Source: a virus. Taken from it: a DNA stretch of 28,586 nt. The stretch covers positions 1-28,586 of IMG/VR virus record IMGVR_UViG_3300030406_006306; one strand, 5' to 3'. Below, piece by piece: positions 10,401-22,400 of the stretch. Every line of letters starts with the position of its first letter. The stretch's first letter is position 1. Made by a program: the position numbers and the translations under genes. The notes beneath the pieces were generated by a model. The model did no database searches, was not told where the DNA came from, and saw only the letters and a program-made list of their open reading frames with translations.

Positions 10401-13400
10401 GAAGAGCATGAAGCTGGACGTTTTAATATTGATCCTAATAATCAGGGTGATATTCCTACTAATGCTGGTTTTAGAGATAAGAGTACTATTATTGAAGAGG
10501 AACGTGAAGTTGAGTTAAACAAAAACTACGATAAATACAGCATTGAAGTTTTAACCACCAAGGCTCTTCTTGATGCATATGAAAAAGCAGACGGTACTGT
10601 TTCACAGGCTCTTGCTCGACAGATGTTTAGAAGATTCCTTCCTAAAGATCATGAGCTTTTAAAGAAGAAAAAATTAGATGAAGGTGATATGCGTCAACTT
10701 CTTAAAGAGGCTCAAGAAGCTATTGATGAGAGAACCGTAAATGATATGGATATTCAAAATTCAATTGCTGGAGATCGAACCCTTTATGATACTGCAGATA
10801 TTGAAGCTGATTTTGAATTAGGACAAAGCCAAGCCAGACAAGCTAACTCTGTTCTCGCGGCAATGCTTGATAATGTTAAGATGGGAGATCCTTCTAGATT
10901 TGTAGCACCTAGAATTAGATCAGATCTTGAAGCAGATTTGGATACTAGAAATGCAAGAGCAACTGCTAGCAGAGCGGATTATGATATTAATGAAGATCTT
11001 TTAGCTTTAAATGCTGCAATTTTAAAACTTAAGAATCTTATGGCTAAGCCTGAGAATGCGTCTAAAGGTAATGCAGGAACTGGAACAAGAGCTGCTATTA
11101 TGTCCTTATTTAAAGAAGGACGAATGGTTAAAGATGAAAAGGGACTTACAGCTTATGTTGATGAAGGAGCTTTATCTGATATTGATATTGATGCAGTCTT
11201 TGGTGAAGCTTTAACATCTCAAGGTAGTACTAGAGAATTTGACCTGTTTAATTTAGAAAAGGTTCTTCAAATTATGGAACGACGTAGAGACTTAGGTGTT
11301 CAATACGTCAAAACTCGTGAGTTAGCAGAAGAAATTAATGAAAAATACGCTGCAAGATATGCTGCTATAAATGAAGCTATTTCTTTATCTAAGTCTAGAG
11401 TAGAATCTTTAACTAAAAGAGCTATTGGTAAGGAACCTTTAGAAGCTGGTGAAACCATTGAAACTGTCAAAGAAGCTTTAAAACAAGAACGAGAAGCCTT
11501 AGATAAATTAAGGAATGATAGATCTGGTTTGCAGCGTGATATGGAAATTGAACAAGCTCCTACTAAAGCTTCTGCAAACAAAACTCCTCAACAGCTTCGA
11601 TTAGAGCAGTCTCAGTTATTAACTGAACTCAGGAAGGTTGAAGCTCAAGAAGCTAAGAATAAAGCAGGAACAGAAGTTAGAGGGGCTGATACCGAAGAAC
11701 AATATGTAGATAGGCTTGTAGATCGGCTTGTTGAGCTTAGCAAGAGCAGGGGAGATAACCTCGCTAAAAGCTCTTTAGCTAATGTTGAAAATGCAAGAGC
11801 TTATATTGAAGCTGAAGTTATTCCTTACCTTCCAATTAGTGCAGAACTAAAAGCAAAAGGCTATAAAGCTCTTGCAGTCTTTGGTAATGGTGAGTTAGAT
11901 TTCCAAACTCCAGATACTATGGCGGCTGCTGTTCGATCTCTTCTTAGAGATAATGTCGATGGCAGTAAGCGATATGAAATGGAAGTTACCGAGTTTGATG
12001 AAGATAAGAATATCTTTGTAACTGAGCAGCTTAGAAGTGAAGAAGTTAAAGATTTCTCTGCTGTTCAACCGGGAACAGATAAACAAATTGCTAAAATCTT
12101 AGATCAAATTATTTATGAAGATAAAGTCCGTAGAATCAACGAGCTGGATTTTGATGATCCTAACGGTCCTTCTGAAGCAGACATTCTAAAGTTTATTCAA
12201 GATGGTGATCTTACTCAGAATATGTCTACGGCTCAAGATAGGGCTTCCTTAACTATTCATGCTGATCAGATTCCTCCTCCACTAAGAACGGATTTAGATA
12301 GGGTAGAAAGCATTGAAGCCTATATCAACAGAACTGTTGAACAAATGCTGGATCTTCCTCCATCTCATTACAGCTTTATTCATGATGACCTTAAGGCTTT
12401 GCCGGGACAGTTTGGCATTCGTATGGAGGATGTTAATACTAGAGCTTACTTTAGATATAACATTGAAGAAGGTAGAGATAACCCTTGGGCTCAGGCAGAT
12501 CCTAGTGGTGGATTCCCTGTTGCTATTCCTCTTGCAGACCCAGATAACAACTACAGTATTGCTCATGCTATTTTAGATGCTTCTGCTTGGTTGTATCCTG
12601 AAATGACCCCTGAGATTCTTAGAGCGTTTGATAGAGGAGAAGATATTGCTAAGGCTGCTAAGGGATCTAAAGCTAGAGGCTCTAGACTTATTTCTCAAGC
12701 TGACGGTACTGCCAATGGAACTAAACATGGTGTAGCTGAAAGTATTGTATTTAAACGAAGAGTTGCATTATTTGATGCATTAAAGTCTGATAAGCCTGAA
12801 GTTGTTAAAGGAGCATTGGAGTTAGTTAAGGATTTAGTAGAAGCAGATGGCTCAACAGATATTGACTTCTATCAAAACTTAACGTATGAGATTGGTGCAG
12901 AATTGCCTGATAAGGCAGGAGAAAGCAGCATGAGTTTAGGCGTACGTCGAGCTCTATATGCGATGAATAATGCTGATCCTGAGCGTCCATTCTGGGTGAG
13001 AGGAAGCAAAGCTGGGCGAAGCTTTTCTAAAAAACCGTTAATGATTGTTCCTTATAATGCTAAGAGGAAGGCAGTTAAAGCTGCAGTTAAATCTTTCTTT
13101 GACGATCCTGATAATGCAATGTACAAAAATGCAATGTTAGCTCAGGCTAAACAAGAAGGCGTTACCTACGATCAAGTTGTTGAAGAGTTAACTACTGCTA
13201 TGATTGGCGGTAGAGATAGAGCTTTAATGAACTTAGTTGAAAAAGCTACTGGCATTCCAGATGCTAAGGGGAGAATGAAGTCTGTTCTGGAGCCTAATGG
13301 TTTAAGAGATAGCTTATTGCCTAAGGCAATCACAAATGATAAGCTAGAGTGGAACTCTCCTGCTGGTATTCAGGTTATGTTAGACAAAGCTACTGATCTT

Positions 13401-16400
13401 GCCAAAATTGCAAACAAGAATAAAACACCTACGGCAAAAGAAGTAGATGTAATCTTTAGAGCCCTTCAGATCGAAGCCTTTGCATTGGCTATGCTTCGCA
13501 AAAAAGAGTTTGATCAAGTTGGGACTATTCCAGGTATAGGAGAAAAGTTACAGCAAGCTAAGAGTCCTGAAACTATGGACGATGCAATGGATATTGCTCG
13601 TCTTAGATTCATGCAAGAGCTTACTATTATTGATAAGCTGCAAGAAGCAAGAAATCGTGGAGATGAGCTTCAAATTAAAGAGCTTGAAAGCCTTATTACA
13701 GGATCTAAGTTTACTTTCTTTGATCGTACCACACAAGCTTTAAATAGAACCGCATTTACTGTATCTAGAGATGATCCTAGTGTTAAGCATGTTCTTAAGA
13801 TGACTGGTCAAGATGCAGAAGGCATGAGCCCATCAAGAGCCTTAGAAAATACAGAAGATGCTATCTATATTAATAACCTTATAGATTGGCGTAGCCGATT
13901 TGTGGCTCCTCATACTAAAGAGATGGACCATAAGGGTGAAAAGAGTAGAAGAGTTATTCTTGATCCTGTTCAGTTTGTAGAAGAATCAGATGCAACCTTT
14001 AAGACAAGTGAAGCTGAAGCTAGAGAAGATCTTGAGCTTGTAGAACTGTATGCTAATAATCCTGATGCTGAAGGAGCTTTGTCTCATTCGGATTGGTATG
14101 CAAAGCATGTAGACCAAGGTAAAGCATTTGCTGGTGGTATTTATGATATTAAGGATAGAGGCAGTGCTACTAAGAGGGAGCAGATTGCTAATAGAATTAA
14201 ACACATAGCCAAAGATGAAACTCAGTTAAGAGAAGAGTGGACTAAGATTAACCAACAGCTTGCAAAGAAGGGTGAGCCTGTTCTTTCTCCAGATGCTTCA
14301 GTTGATGATATTATTGCCGCAGCTACTAAGTTAGAAGAAATTAGAATCAGAAGACTTGCTCTTAAAAATGCTCTTATTACAATCTCTCCTGAGTTTGATG
14401 CCCCATTACAAAAAACAGCTGATGGTACTCTTGTTCAAACTCCTCCTATGACTAGAGAAGAAGCATTTAAAGAGTGGAGAAGACAGAGCGATGATATCGA
14501 AGCTTCAGCCCAAAGAATTAAAGATAATGAAGTTGATACCACTGATGAAGAATATCGCAAACGGTTTGGCAATCCTTGGAGCTCAAATTACGATAGTAAC
14601 GGTAATTTAAGAATAGATGAGTTAGAAAATCCTGAGCTTCAGCAAAAATTAAACGATAGAGAACTTAAGAATAATACAGAAAATAGCTCTATTGAACTTA
14701 CTCCTCAAACTCCTAGGACTATGGGCGGTGGTCTTGGATTTAGAGCTATTCATCCAACTCAACATATTGATAATGTATTAGGGGTTCCGGCTCTTAGAGA
14801 AGCACATCAAGTTAAAACTATGGGCTATACTCAAGAGTTAGGAAAAGGAACTGAAGAAGAAGTAGCAACTTTGCAAAGAAGACTTTCAGCCGAAAGAGAT
14901 ACAGCTACTATTGATACGAACCTTGAAGAAAAAGGTCTTCTGTTTGATATTGATGAACGCAATAGGGTAGAATTTACAGATGCTGAATTCTTAGCTGATG
15001 TAGATATAACAGTAGAATCTTTAGCTCGAAGTGAAACTTTAGGTGTTCAAGCTAGTCCAGAGCAAACAGATGTTATGGTTAAGGATGTTCTTACTAAGCA
15101 TGCTCGTAAGTATGGTTTAGACGATTTACTAGGTGAAGAAAAAACTGTCACTGAAACTATCAGTGAACCAGAAATGATTTCTGTCCGAAGAGAGATTCCT
15201 CAAGAAGATACAAGAAATAATCTTGAAAAAGCAGAAACGTTAGATCTTTCTAGAGAAACCTATTTAGAAGGCAGAAAATACACTAAAGCTAAACTAATTG
15301 AAATGGGAGAAGCTTTAGATATTGAAATTCCTTCTAAAATTAAAAAAGGCAAGAAAGAAGCCTTAGTAGATCATTTGCTTACTGAAAGAGCCAAGAGCCG
15401 TGTAGGAACTGGTGAGTTTGTAGATGAAGAAATTCCTACTGGTAGAACTATTCAAAGAACTGTTACAAGAGTTGTTGAAAAAACAGAACCAAGGTGGGAT
15501 CTAATTTATGGTCATCAAGTTTGGTTAAATAATATTATTAGATACAACGACGAAGTTGATAGATTCAACAAAATGCTTAATAGTCATGCTAAAAAGCAAA
15601 ATCTTGCACCTAATGAACTTGAAAAGAGAAGAGAAGCAGGTCTTATTGCTCTTCAAGAAAAGTGGCAAAAGGTTGTAGATGCTAGAGTTGAAGATTTTGA
15701 AACAACTGCAAACAATCCTTATGACAGTAATCAAGTTGATCCTTATCAAAACATTAGAACGTTTAAAGTTAGAGATGAAGAGGGTAATCGTCTTACTCTT
15801 CGAGAAGCATTATTATCTGTATCTGAAGATGAACGACGTAGATCTAATGTCGGTCTTGTAGATGAAGCAGGTTCTTTGCAAGGAAATAAATTAGATACTT
15901 CATCTCAATTCTCTGCACCTGCTCCAACTAGAGAAGAAGATATTGGATATGTTAGAGATGAAAGAACTGGAGCTCTTTTACTTAAAACCCCAGATGGTCG
16001 GATTGTTGTTAAAGATCCTACTAAAAAGGGTAAACAGGGCGAACGGATTGAGGAAGCTGGAGTCCTTAACGTTAAAGGCTTTGCTACTCCTAAAGAAGGT
16101 TTCGACGTAGGATATAGAGCCGAAAATGGTGAATACATTGATATTGATAAGTTAACGGATAATGAAGCTTTTGTAGTTTCAATCACTCATGCTAAGGATG
16201 CTTCGGTTCTTAGAAAAGTTGTACAAAATCACATGTCAGAGCTGTATCCAGATCAGAAGATTAAAATTACTGATGGACTAATTGAGCTCACTTTACGTCC
16301 TGATCAGGCTAAACGATTAATGGAATCAGTTAAGAGTGATCCTCTAATTCCAAATGCTGAGAAAAACGTAAGATTTACTATTGATGGATTAGAGATTATG

Positions 16401-19400
16401 TCTGGTAGAATCATCGGACATCAAACTAGACGTATTGCTAGTGCAAACCAATCTAGACATGTTCTTCAAATTTCTGCTAATAGATATGTTGGAGATATGC
16501 TCTTTAGCTCTTCATTAGCCAATAATAATGTGAAGCGAGTCACAGCCCGTCATGCAAAGATGGACAGTCATTTAAAAGAAAGCAGAGACTTCCATACTAA
16601 TCTTGAAAATGAAAATCAATTAATGTTAGGTTTCTTAGAGAGAAATGCAGAACCGGGAGTTGTATCTCGATCCTCATTCCATCAAACCCGTTATATTGAT
16701 TTGAAGAAGATGTGGGATGATGAATCTTTTAGAGATAGAGTTATTATGTCTACTTTGGTTCAAAAAGAGATTGCAGCGAAAGATCTATTAGGGGTAGAAG
16801 ATTTAAATCTTATTAGTCCTTATCAGGTTACTGCCTCACGATTAAATACATTAGATCGTCAAATGTTTGATCCTACAGGAGAAGACAGACTTAATCTTAA
16901 AGAAGGAAAAGAAACTGTATACCTCATAAGCGTTAAACAAGATGGTGAGCCTGTAGAGTATGTAGCACTTAAAGAGTTACGAGAAGCTTTAGGTGTTAAA
17001 AGTCTTGATGATATAAGAATGCTTAGCGGCTTAGATGATATTGAACCACTAACTTTTGGTGCTATTATGGCCGGTCGCCCACGAACCAGTAAAACTAGTG
17101 TTCAAAAAGAATATATTACTGCTTCTGACTTTAAGAGAATTAAAAAGGCTATAGATGCCAGAGATTCTGAAATTAGAGAAGGTGAGCAGGTCTTTGGGCG
17201 TAATGGTATAGATAAGATTCAAAAACTTGAAGGTCTAACAGATGCTGAAGTTAAAGATGCTAAGAGATTAGCTGGTCTTGTCTTTATTAATCCTAAGTTT
17301 ATTAATATGACTATTTTGAATAATCCTACATATGCTAGAGCTTATGGTATTGAGCCTACGCCTAATGTTCTTGCAGCAGCTCAAGAAATTGTAGCTAGTC
17401 AGAAGATTTTACAGCATGGCATTGATATTGCTGCAAGTGATGGAGTTACTCGTCAAGGATATGCACCTATTGCACTTAGAATGCTTCAAGAAGATCCTGA
17501 TTTGCAAACTAAGATTTTAAAAGGTGAAGAGTTATCTAATGTAGATTATCAAAAGCTATATGAAGCTTGGCTGAAGTATGAGCCCGGAAGACCCGGATCC
17601 CCTGAGCTACGAGGGGCTAGAGATATAGGCAACATTAAAGATGGAGCTAGTGTTCGTCAAAAAGATCTTAAGAGATTGATTGATGAAGGTGTTCAAATTG
17701 CAAGACAAGTTATGCTTAGAAATGAGCAAAATCCATATAAAGATGGATTGGCTACAGATAGGCCTTTGTATCGCGGAGAGTACCCAGATAAAGCAGATGG
17801 CACTCCGGGCGATGCTGAGTACTTTATGAATAAGACTAACTTTAGGCAGCACATTAAAGGCAAGGATGGTTTGCCTAGTGAGGCACATAAAGCTGTAGAT
17901 GAGAAGTTAGAGACTTTAGTAAAGAGCGGTACTCTTACTGTTAGAGAACTTAAAATGCTTAGAGCTGTTCTTGCTCAAATGGATGGAGATCTTCTTGAAA
18001 ACTTAGATTTCTTTGAAGTAGATAATATTAAGAAGAGAGCAATTGAGATTGCAGAAGAACAGGGTATTGATGCTCCTAACTTTGGAGGTAGAAGTCCAGC
18101 TGGATTTGTAAATACCTCTAAGACTGGCATTGCGTTGCATCTTCTTAAAGGAAGACTGGGCAGAGAATTAACAGCTGTTGATGTCATTCTTCATGAGATT
18201 GGTCATGCTGCTCAAGTTAGACTTTATGATCATGGATCTCCAGAATGGCATATGACTAATAGCATGCTTAATAATCCAGAAGCTCCTGAGCTTGTAAAGC
18301 GATTAGTTTTAGCTATGAACAATGGTGTCCTAGATGGTAAGTCTAAGAGGCAAATTGAGTTTTACTTAGAGAATCCCGATGAGTTTGTGGCTGCATTATT
18401 CTCATATAACATGCAAGCTAGAACCTTTAAGGATAGGGCTACAATGGAAGCAGCATACAAAGATGCTGATGAGATTGTGCCGGGCTCTGCTTCTACTATT
18501 AAAAACATTGTTCAAAAGATGATTAATTTCTCTTACTCTAAGATCTTGCATATTAGAGATGTGTTCTTAAAGTTAGATCCTTCTTATAGAAATCAAATTG
18601 ATGCTATTACTGATGTTCTTTTAGGTAAAGCTCAAATGCCATTACGAGATGTTGGCGATGCTCCTCCCAGCATTAAGTTCAATACTGGTAGTACTAGTAA
18701 AATGGCTGAAATTGCTGCGCTTAAGAAAGAACGGGAAATGCTTATCTATGAGTTTGGTCAAGCAAAAGATAGTCCTCAGGTTCTTGAAATTGATAAAGCA
18801 ATTGAAGAATTAGAAAGTGATATTGCTGATGGTTTACGTCCTTCAGATTATACAGAACCTAAGCTTATGTCTCTTGGAGCAAAAAGTAACATGAACGAGC
18901 ATAGAATTCAAAAGGCAATTGGAGCAGACGGTAAAGTTGATTTCCAAAAGTTAATTGATGATGATCCAAAGTTAGCTATGGCTTTCTTAGCAAAACATGT
19001 TCTTCCCCGTATGAAGTCTGGAGAGTATACAGACCTTAGAGGCGAAACGTATAGTTTAGAAGAATTATATAATGCCGCAACAAACAGCAACTATGTCTCT
19101 AAAGCCCAGAAATTAACTAAGGGTCAAAGAGCTAAAAGAGTTTTAGATTCCTTTGCCTTGTTTGGATCAAATACAGAACATACCATTAACTCTGATGTTC
19201 AGCTTACAACTGGAGATGCAAAGTATATGCTTGTTCAGATGATTTCCGAATTAATGGATAATAATTCATTATCTAGTTCGAGTACCTTTAACGGAAACAA
19301 GGTAGCTACATTTAGTCAAATTTCAGATAATTTAGATGCAGACTTAAATGTAAGAATGGCTTTCCATAAGGATAAGTTAAGAGCTGCATTGTTTAGAACA

Positions 19401-22400
19401 ACTGAACAAAAGGCTAAAGGTAGAAACACTCTATTAGGAAGAAGTAGAATTCTTAATGAGAATACTGTAGGATCGGATCAACGTGCTGCAGAGTTAGACG
19501 AAGCTATGCAATTAGCAGGCAAAAGTGTTATTCCGGGCAAAGCTGGAGATGAGGCTAGAGCTAGAATTGCAGAAATGAAGAAAGACGATGATCCTCGAAT
19601 GCAAGAGGTTGGGAATATTCTTGAAGAAATGGCTGAAGAACTTAAACTTAATTCAGAATATGTTCAAGATTTAGCTTATCAATCAGGAATGCTGAGAGGC
19701 GTTACGATTGATATATCTGGACCTGTTCCTCTTAAACTTAAGTTAACTAGGAAAGAGATGATGGAGGATAAGGGTTCATCTTACGATAGTTGGGCATCAG
19801 CATTGAGCAATTTATTTGAACGTAAAATGCTTTCATCTATTGAAGATTCCGATGGATCTAAACTTTTAGATGTTCAAACTTTAGTTGCAGCAGGAATTCT
19901 TCCAATTGAAGACGTTAGAAAAGCTTCTATTGTTAAACAACCTTTGGTTATTTACAACCATCTTGTAAAGTTATCTGAGCTGGATACTCCGCTGATTGAT
20001 AAAAAACAATTAGATAGTCTCTATAATGCAGGATACTTCAATGAGGGAGGAGCTTTCCATCAATCTATGTTAGATGGAGATACTACTCTTTCGCTTGAGT
20101 TTATGGGGCTTATTACTGATGAAGGATTGAATAGATATAAGTCAAGAATTTCTTCTTTTGAAGGAGCACCTTCAGAAATTAGAGACTACTTCTCAGTATT
20201 AAAAAGCACTATTGATGCAAGAGATGAATCTCCTGCCGTAACTCGATTGAATAAAGAAGGCGGAGGTTTATTTGAAGGAACTGCAGATGTTCGTCAGTAT
20301 TTGTATACTAAAAAAACTGTAGCTAAAAACTCGGTACGATTTGATCCGGGAGATTTAGATTACTTACAAATTAATGATGTTTTTGAAGATCCAACTTTAG
20401 CAGATATGCTTGATTATAATCCAGTTATTTTATCCTCAGGCATGGCAAGAGGTATTGGAGCAGATGCTGCAGATTCTTTAAACTTTACTAGAGCTATAGG
20501 TAATACTATTGAGGTTACAGATCCACGTAATCCAGATAGAACAACAAATGTTGGAGTAAAGAATTTAAATACAAGAACTATTGTTAAAGCATTAGAAGGT
20601 TTTACTGAGCAAGTACCTATGGAGCCTGAAACTAAAGAAGCTTTAAGAAAAAGTTTAGAATTCTTTGGAAGAGCTAGAGAAAACCTGCTTGGATATCGTT
20701 CATCTTTTGATAAATCCGATGCATTCTATGATACAGGTTTAGCTTTTTTAAATCCATTAACATTTGCTTTCCATGGATTCAATATGCCAGCAGCTTTGAT
20801 TCAAGAAACATCAGCTTCTGCTTTACCATTGATGCGTAAAGCACTAACGCACCCTATAGCAGCATTTGGTTTAATTGGTAAGTCTTTAACTGCAGGGTTA
20901 AGGCCTATTGAAAAAGCAAGAGCTTTAAAACAAACTTCTGTTGTATTGCAAACGTTAAGAGCTGAAGCTGTAAGTAGATCTAATATTAATCTGGAAGTTG
21001 ATGTTAGAGAGCATGAGCTAGGAGGTCAAGAAAGAAATCCTTTGCAAAAGGCAGCTAAACTTACAGTTGGCTTAATTGGTAAGGTTCCTCAGATGATGAT
21101 TAATGCTAACAAAGAGTTGGCTGCATCAGGAGCACATGATGCTTTAATTGATGCTATGACTCAGGGTAAAGTAATTAAACTTATTGATGAACTACAAGCT
21201 GTTAGAAAACAAGCAGAAGTAGAAGGCTTGCCTGAATTAGACATGGAAAATGTCATGTCTGCAGATGCTGCTAAGAGAAATGCAGCTCAAAGAAGATTTA
21301 AACAGGCTACTACTAAAGCTGGCATTGATTATGATTTAGCATTAGAGTTACAGCGATCAGGATTATTAGATCCTGAACTGTATCCGTTATTAGAAGCTAG
21401 CATTAAAAATAGCAATGCAGAACAAACTAGATTTATTGATTATGCTAGAACATTTAAAGAAGCTAGACTTAAGGGTAGAAAAGCTACTGAGTTAAATAGA
21501 AAAGCTAGAATCGGTCATGATATGAGTGAGGGTAAAGTTAGCGATTTAACCCGCAAAGCAAGAGAGTTAAGAAAAGAAGGTCAATTGCAAGATAGATTTA
21601 GAAATGCAATGAATACCTTTGTTCAATACCGTATTGATTCTCAGAACGTTGAACCTAGGCTCTTTGATAGACCTCTATTAAATAATACCGGATTTAATGC
21701 ATTCCAGAATATTTACATGTCTTGGGTTAGAGCCTTTTACGAGCAAAAGACCTTTATTGGTGGAGGCAGATTAGCAGCTCAATCAATAGGCAAGCTCTTT
21801 AGTCTTTACATGAATGCATTATTCTGGGATACAGCTTATTCTACTTTGATGGAAATGGCTAGAGGTAAGAGTACTGAACAGGTTTATCATGAGGCTACGA
21901 ATGATCCTGTTGGTTTTACTGCTAAAAAAGTAGCACGATTGCCTGTCTTTGGAGGAAAGTACGGAACAGCTGCTCTTGGATATATAGCTCAAGAGCTCCA
22001 ACGAAGTACAGTTGCCCATGAAGTTTTAGGTAAACATATTCCGGGCCGTAAACAGCCGTACTATACTAATGATTTAATTCCTTTTGATCCATTTGGAAGT
22101 CCTGCTGAGGGTGTATTTAATAAGGCTCTTAATGCTGCAGGAGATATTATTAATGTGGCGGCTGAAACTGCAGTGGGCGATAATATTGCTTATAGTGCTA
22201 GCCAACAATCGCAGGGTTCTTTCTTAGACTATGTTCCAGTTCTTAACTCGATGTTCCTTAAGATCTATCGAGATCGAACACAGGTGCGTACTCCTAGAGA
22301 AGAAATGAGATATCAAAATATGAGAAATATGAATTATTTAGATATGGATCAAGTCATGAAACATAATCGGCAAAAGGTTGCTGCATTAAGAGAAAAAGCT

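Noticed and set aside
21136-21150. His-Asp at SGAHDALID (residues about 4567-4575) as polymerase motif C
   Set aside because: It is about 2700 residues after motif B and lies in a helical stretch, not a beta hairpin.
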